64,000 bases of DNA from Ziziphus jujuba (lineage: Eukaryota; Streptophyta; Magnoliopsida; Rosales; Rhamnaceae). The stretch is taken from assembly GCF_031755915.1 (NCBI RefSeq), contig NC_083388.1, positions 24,145,501 through 24,209,500 of the forward strand, written 5' to 3'. Under the pieces are notes generated by a model that was given only the letters and a program-made list of their open reading frames with translations, did not search any database and was not told where the DNA came from. Each line of letters begins with the position of its first letter. Within the stretch, counting starts at the first letter, position 1. The translations under genes and the position numbers were made by a program. Of this stretch, positions 60,001-64,000 are shown piece after piece.

Positions 60001-60306
60001 TTGAATTTATACCATAAAGTATTGATGTTTATTCTAAAATACAAGGGTAAATAGACTTTTTATAAATCAGTTTTAGTCAAAAATCAACTTCAAAAGTAGT
60101 AGCATGTAAATAGTAATAGATAAAAAGGCAACAGCCAACAAATATAAATACAATAGAGAAAATGAAGACATGTATTTTTCCCTATGGCACCAGATGGAGC
60201 TGACTTGCCTACACTTGAAACCTTATTTTTATTTGTTTGATCGAACATCAACATCTGTATGGGGACACAATCAGTGTCACGGTGGAGATGTTAGCATTGA
60301 TGAGGC
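57069..60306. other. Spacer with segmental duplication blocks, unit 3
   Basis: 57290-57410 and 57740-57850 repeat 53450-53560 and 53670-53760. 58670-58710, 58830-58880 and 58958-59065 repeat the ordered blocks of units 1 and 2. 59803-59880 repeats the block before type III copies, but no type III gene follows. 60093-60306 is the 3' flank shared with the gene at 49090. No other gene seen. The frame at 58047-58232 has no support. Confidence 0.65.
59343..59575. mobile_element. MITE-like inverted repeat
   Basis: AAGATTGCGTGCAGACCAGA near 59363 and, inverted, TCTAGTCCGCACGCAAATAC near 59514 form long imperfect arms. The outer ends GGATTATCCGGAT and ATAAAATCCTCC also pair partly. The interior of about 150 bp is non-coding. 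It sits between two (AT)n tracts (59314-59334, 59564-59587). Confidence 0.5.
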
Positions 60307-60642
60307 TTAGGCAGGCGATGGAGGTGCTCGTGGGGGTGGAGGTGGAGGCGGGTGTTGGTGGTGCCCATCAAGAGGACTGCCCAACACTTGATGCGGTGGA
60401 GGAGGTGTTCGTGGAGGTGGAGGTGGGGATGGGTCTGTCCGATCAAGAGTGCCCAACATAGCATGCGGTAGAGGATTGTGCATAGGATGTAATGGAGATC
60501 TAGAGGATAACACATAGAATAATGGAATTGAATCTGACAAAGACGATGAAGAATCTTCATGACTACTAGAACATTGAACAAATATTAATAAAAGCGTATG
60601 GATGACAACTAGTGAAGTAAATATTGGAGCCACATGACCCAT
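60307..60642 (-). CDS. Secreted proline-rich peptide precursor with two repeated units (type I)
   Basis: Single exon, 111 residues, the only intact type I member. Signal peptide at 1 to about 26 (MGHVAPIFTSLVVIHTLLLI, FVQCSS), then a Ser/acid linker. The C-terminal half is two repeats: residues 60-83 (HAMLGTLDRTDPSPPPPPRT and four Pro) and 84-110 (HQVLGSPLDGHHQHPPPPPP, PRAPPSP). The shared core is H-x-(M/V)-L-G-(T/S)-(P)-L-D, a short spacer, then five to seven prolines, Arg, and Pro-rich. DNA of the repeats (60310-60475) is a tandem duplication of about 80 bp. It ends with TAA where the relative at 49090 has CAA and runs five residues longer. TATA box CTTATATAAG at 60692-60683. Resembles hydroxyproline-rich peptide precursors such as HypSys in layout only. 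Confidence 0.72.
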   Translation of the reverse strand: MGHVAPIFTSLVVIHTLLLIFVQCSSSHEDSSSSLSDSIPLFYVLSSRSPLHPMHNPLPHAMLGTLDRTDPSPPPPPRTPPPPHQVLGSPLDGHHQHPPPPPPPRAPPSPA

Positions 60643-62074
60643 TTGCTTGGCGCTACTACTACTTACTAATTAAATTCCCTTTCTTATATAAGTACTCAAT
60701 GGAACTACCTTTATATTATACATACTTATATATAGAAGGTAGATACATATATGGCTATTTAGGTAATTCAATACCGATGGATAAGAACTAACGAGTCAAA
60801 GAGAAAGGCTCTCGATGTCGCTGTATATATATATAAACAAAACAAAAAAACAAAAAAACAAAAAAACAAAAAACAAAACAACGGCCACCTAATCCTCTTA
60901 TTTAAAAAATTAAATTAAATAAATAAAAATCTCTTAATTAATTAATTAATCAATGTTGATCAGCTCTCAAATTTCCAATTATTGAAAAGTAACTTTGATA
61001 TACATTATTAGATAAATTTTCTATATAACTTTTAAGATAGTGAGTGATTTAATAAGATATTAAAACTTTGTGACCAGAAGTTTTGTATTGGATTCTTGGT
61101 ATCCATTTGAATTTATATTTGTGTTGAATTATTGTTTGAGTTGGGTTGAGTTGTTGTTTGTTTTATTTCTTACATCTCTATTAATGGGCTTACACTTTAA
61201 CATGGCTTATTCCCCATTTAGATATGTATTTGTGTTGAGTTATGGTCATTTAACATCAAAAAACAGTTTTTATTTTGTTCTCTTCTCCTAATCCAAATAG
61301 AAATGGTTATGAATTTTATTTATTTTGTTGTAATATTCGAAGAGGTCAAGACTTGGCAAGTCATAAATGCAATACATGATTTTTAAAAGGCTACGACGTA
61401 AGTGTTTAATTAAATAACACAGGGATCAGATTTATCACAATATAATATATTTCTTTTAAAAAACTAAGTTTATATATTCCTGGTCTATACTCCCAATTTT
61501 TTTTATTTTTTGGGTATAAATTGGAGAGAAGCATTTCATCACTGGGCTACAATACACAATGTGAAGGCAATATGGCATCTTAGCTACTTGTAAAACATAT
61601 CCAATTAAGTAATGACATGTGCACGACGATTGGCGCCTTATATTAAAAAATCAAAAAGAGAGCCCAAACCCCGCTTCTGGCCATCCATTTTTCCTATGCG
61701 TAAACCCATCTTTCTTCTCCTCTCCATCAAGCCGTCAATCTCAATCAAAGCTTACGATACATGAATGTATATTATTCTGTACGAATCCGATCAATAATTC
61801 ATATAAAAAATAGTAGGATTTATGTAATAGCATGTAAAAGGCAATATAGACGAGTTGGTAACTAACAATAAGGACACGTTAAATTAAAAAGAGAATCTTC
61901 ACACGGAATATGTATTGGTGGTCTAATTAGATGCACTTTGAAATCAATTCTTCATCAACATTATATTCATATATATATATATATATATGTATATATAATT
62001 CTCTCATTCAGCAAACCTTTCAAAAATTTGTCCAGAATTATATTTTATTACTATATGGATGTACTAAATTACCG
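60643..62074. other. Spacer with segmental duplication blocks, unit 4
   Basis: 60735-60770 (ATACATATATGGCTATTTAG), 61560-61700 (GGCATCTTAGCTACTTG to CCATCCATTTTTCC) and 61800-61960 repeat blocks of unit 3 (59130-59310). A (CAAAA)n run lies at 60838-60878. The frames at 61070-61291 and 61619-61813 are not supported as genes. Confidence 0.65.
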
Positions 62075-62213
62075 CCACCCTTATTAGAGGAGATCACAGA
62101 ATAGAATGGAATCGATTTCGAGGAAGAAGAGTACAGAAGCATCACGCAGACAACACCATGAAACTAAAGTTGCATGAACCCGAATTGTGATAGACATAAG
62201 GAGCCACATCCAT
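62075..62213 (-). pseudogene. Type I peptide gene, heavily decayed
   Basis: ATGGATGTGGCTCC at 62213-62200, then after scrambled sequence TCTTCTTCCTCGAAATCGAT followed by TCCATTCTATTCTGTGATCT and CCTCT aligns with the start and the Ser-rich/FYVLSS part of the genes at 49422 and 60642. The frame stops after 18 codons. The proline-rich unit is absent. Confidence 0.5.
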
Positions 62214-63593
62214 TTCCTGCTACTGGTTCCCTATTTTCTTTGCAACACAGATAAATTATAAAATCCTACAAAAAAAAAAAAAAAATACAGCTAAAATTCA
62301 GGTAGAGCTCAATCCAGCTCGATTGAGCCTGTCTAATTTTTTTTGGGTTGGGTTTTGGACTTTTAGTGTAAACCCAATCTAAAGCTCAACCCATCGACTA
62401 CCAATCTACCTGATCCAAAGCCTAGCTCAAAATCCGTCCCTATATAATTTGCAATTTTTTTTTCTATTTATATTCAATATATTATAAATATGATATTTAT
62501 CATATGTTAAATTGTATTTATTTACAGTTTATCATAAAATAAGATAATTTATTAAAAATAATTTTAATTTTACTAAATTTATGTACAAATATTGTGTACT
62601 TTGCATTATTTATTGAATTTATGTACAAATATTGTGTACTTCACGTTATTTATTGAATTTATTTTATATGATTTTAGAAAATTTATATCAATCATTAATA
62701 AACGATCATATCATTTGATATAAAAAAAAATGATACTTGTAGCATTGCTCATTTATTAAGATGTTATGTTTATTTTATTATCATAAAATTTTTTTAAGCC
62801 ATAAAATATATTTCTGAGTTGAATTTTAAATTATAAAAAAACTAAAAATTAATTTTGATTCGAATTTTAGACTTAAACTTTAAACCAGAAATCCAAACCC
62901 ATAACCAAAAAATTTACGCCTTTATGTCAATACGGTAAACAAGCCAGACAAGTAGGTTCGATAACTAAGCGTCCAGGGCCTTGTCAAAAACCAACCAAAT
63001 AGAGATCAGAAGACATCTTTCAATAATAATAATAATAATAATAAAATAATAATAATAATAAAATAGTTAAAAAAAATCGCTAGATAGGCCTATAATATGA
63101 TTTGGATCTTTTCTTTGTTTCTCCTCATCTTGGTTTTTGTGTTAATTATTTTTTATTGCGTGTCTGCGTAAGGTCATTAACCATTTAAATAATGATAGGA
63201 AAAACTTCGTTTAGATTGGTTTTAACTTAATTACAATTAAACTTTACACTTTTGAAAAATCATACTTTATTTATTAGATTTTAAAAGTTAAGTTTAAAAG
63301 TTAAATTTTTTTAGTAATGTCTTGAAAATTATGCATTAATTAATAAGACAAAAATAGAGATCAGTTTATTTATGGTAGTACCATTTCAAATTTCAAATTA
63401 GATATAAAAAAGACACAGACCGATGAAAACTGCATGCCTTTGATGATGGCAAACAACCGTGGTATACATACTGCTACAGCAAACAGAGAGTTCATTAGTT
63501 AACTTTAATGAAGCTACTTGAACTCTACCATGGTAGGGACCAAAATAATAAAAGAATAATCTCACCAATTAATTTCAAATAATTTTCAGGAAT
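62214..63593. other. Spacer, no gene seen
   Basis: 62300-62420 has repeated CAACCC/GGGTTGGG words (TE debris). 62576-62665 holds a 52-bp tandem duplication (AATTTATGTACAAATATTGT then GTACTT). 63023-63065 is an (AAT)n microsatellite. 63346-63410 is the block that precedes type III copies. Confidence 0.6.
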
Positions 63594-63968
63594 TTAACTG
63601 AGATAAAAATCATGTATAGAAGGCGGTGTAGAAGGAGGTGGCGATGGTGGTCGAAGCAAATGCACAAGGAATGTTAGGTGTGGGATTAATCTCATGAACA
63701 GCTTTGTTGGGGATTGAAGAAGAAGGCCTTGTGGGAATCCCAGTTCCCCTGCCAAGCTGAACATTCATTTCATGAGCAGACAAAATCTTGATCATGATCT
63801 CCATGTTTATCAACTCGAATTACGTCAATTTTCTCCATATGATCATGAACATCATGACTAATATCATCATCAAAACCAAACTGTGCCATCGCGGCATAGC
63901 TTTGTCAAAGTGAAACCAAACAAGCTGAAGCTACCACTATCAAAATCGAGCGAGCTGATACTGGAACA
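63594..63968 (-). pseudogene. Type III secreted peptide gene, stop plus frameshifts
   Basis: The ATG at 63968 starts MDVPVSARSILIVVASACLV, a signal peptide like that at 57068, but TGA at 63905-63907 ends it. Beyond that the same frame gives YAAMAQFGFDDDISHDVHDH and DKHGDHDQDF. A different frame then gives MNVQLGRGTGIPTRPSSSIP and NKAVHEINPTPNIP, and the third frame gives LLRPPSPPPSTPPSIHDF. The lesions differ from those of the copy at 56.7 kb, so each died independently. Confidence 0.7.
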
Positions 63969-64000
63969 TCCATTAATTTACACTTCCTCACTTGCATCAT

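Noticed and set aside
60307..60642. Assignment to hydroxyproline-rich systemin (HypSys)
   Set aside because: Only the general layout agrees. The conserved residues of known HypSys precursors are not seen, and the host lineage is unknown.

Overview
The window is nuclear DNA of a dicot flowering plant. It is AT-rich, has many (AT)n and (AAT)n microsatellites and long poly-A/T runs, and is dominated by plant transposable elements. The recognisable genes are plant genes: a spliced 2-oxoglutarate dioxygenase, the chloroplast Rubisco assembly chaperone RAF1, and an ethylene-response factor. The species cannot be fixed from sequence alone.

Layout. 1-12.45 kb is a nest of related long LTRs with no gag-pol. 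One is a complete 3.3-kb solo LTR (4247-7590, TSD GCATC) inside an oppositely oriented relative, giving an inverted repeat of about 6 kb. 13.1-15.1 kb holds a TRIM retrotransposon (perfect TSD) and a hAT-type non-autonomous element. 15.2-23.3 kb is a decayed tandem family of ACC-oxidase-homolog dioxygenases: two broken copies and one intact three-exon gene (21534-23280). 24.4-25.8 kb is an intronless RAF1 gene on the minus strand. 26-33.5 kb has no supportable gene. At 33.5-40 kb a 746-bp tandem duplication lies upstream of an ERF gene, and its second copy is split by a 4.95-kb CACTA transposon (34318-39263, TSD CCA). That transposon carries a nested TRIM, an array of eight palindromic hairpins, subterminal minisatellites and a broken transposase exon. 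The ERF gene (group IXc, ERF1/ORA59-like) is at 40337-41074 with a dense set of hormone/defence cis-motifs in its promoter.

44-64 kb is the most unusual part: an array of small genes, all on the minus strand, encoding 95-111-residue secreted proline-rich peptide precursors. Three appear intact (44155-44442, 54048-54335, 60307-60642). At least six relatives are broken by stops, frameshifts or truncation (49.1, 51.9, 53.2, 56.7, 62.1 and 63.6 kb). The array expanded by repeated segmental duplication, since the same intergenic blocks recur up to five times. Two intact precursors contain internally repeated proline-rich units, as expected of precursors of processed, hydroxyproline-modified signalling peptides, but I cannot assign them to a named family.

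The genes do not form an operon-like unit. The intact dioxygenase, RAF1 and ERF are independent. The peptide array could be functionally related to defence signalling (as the ERF may be), but that is only inference.
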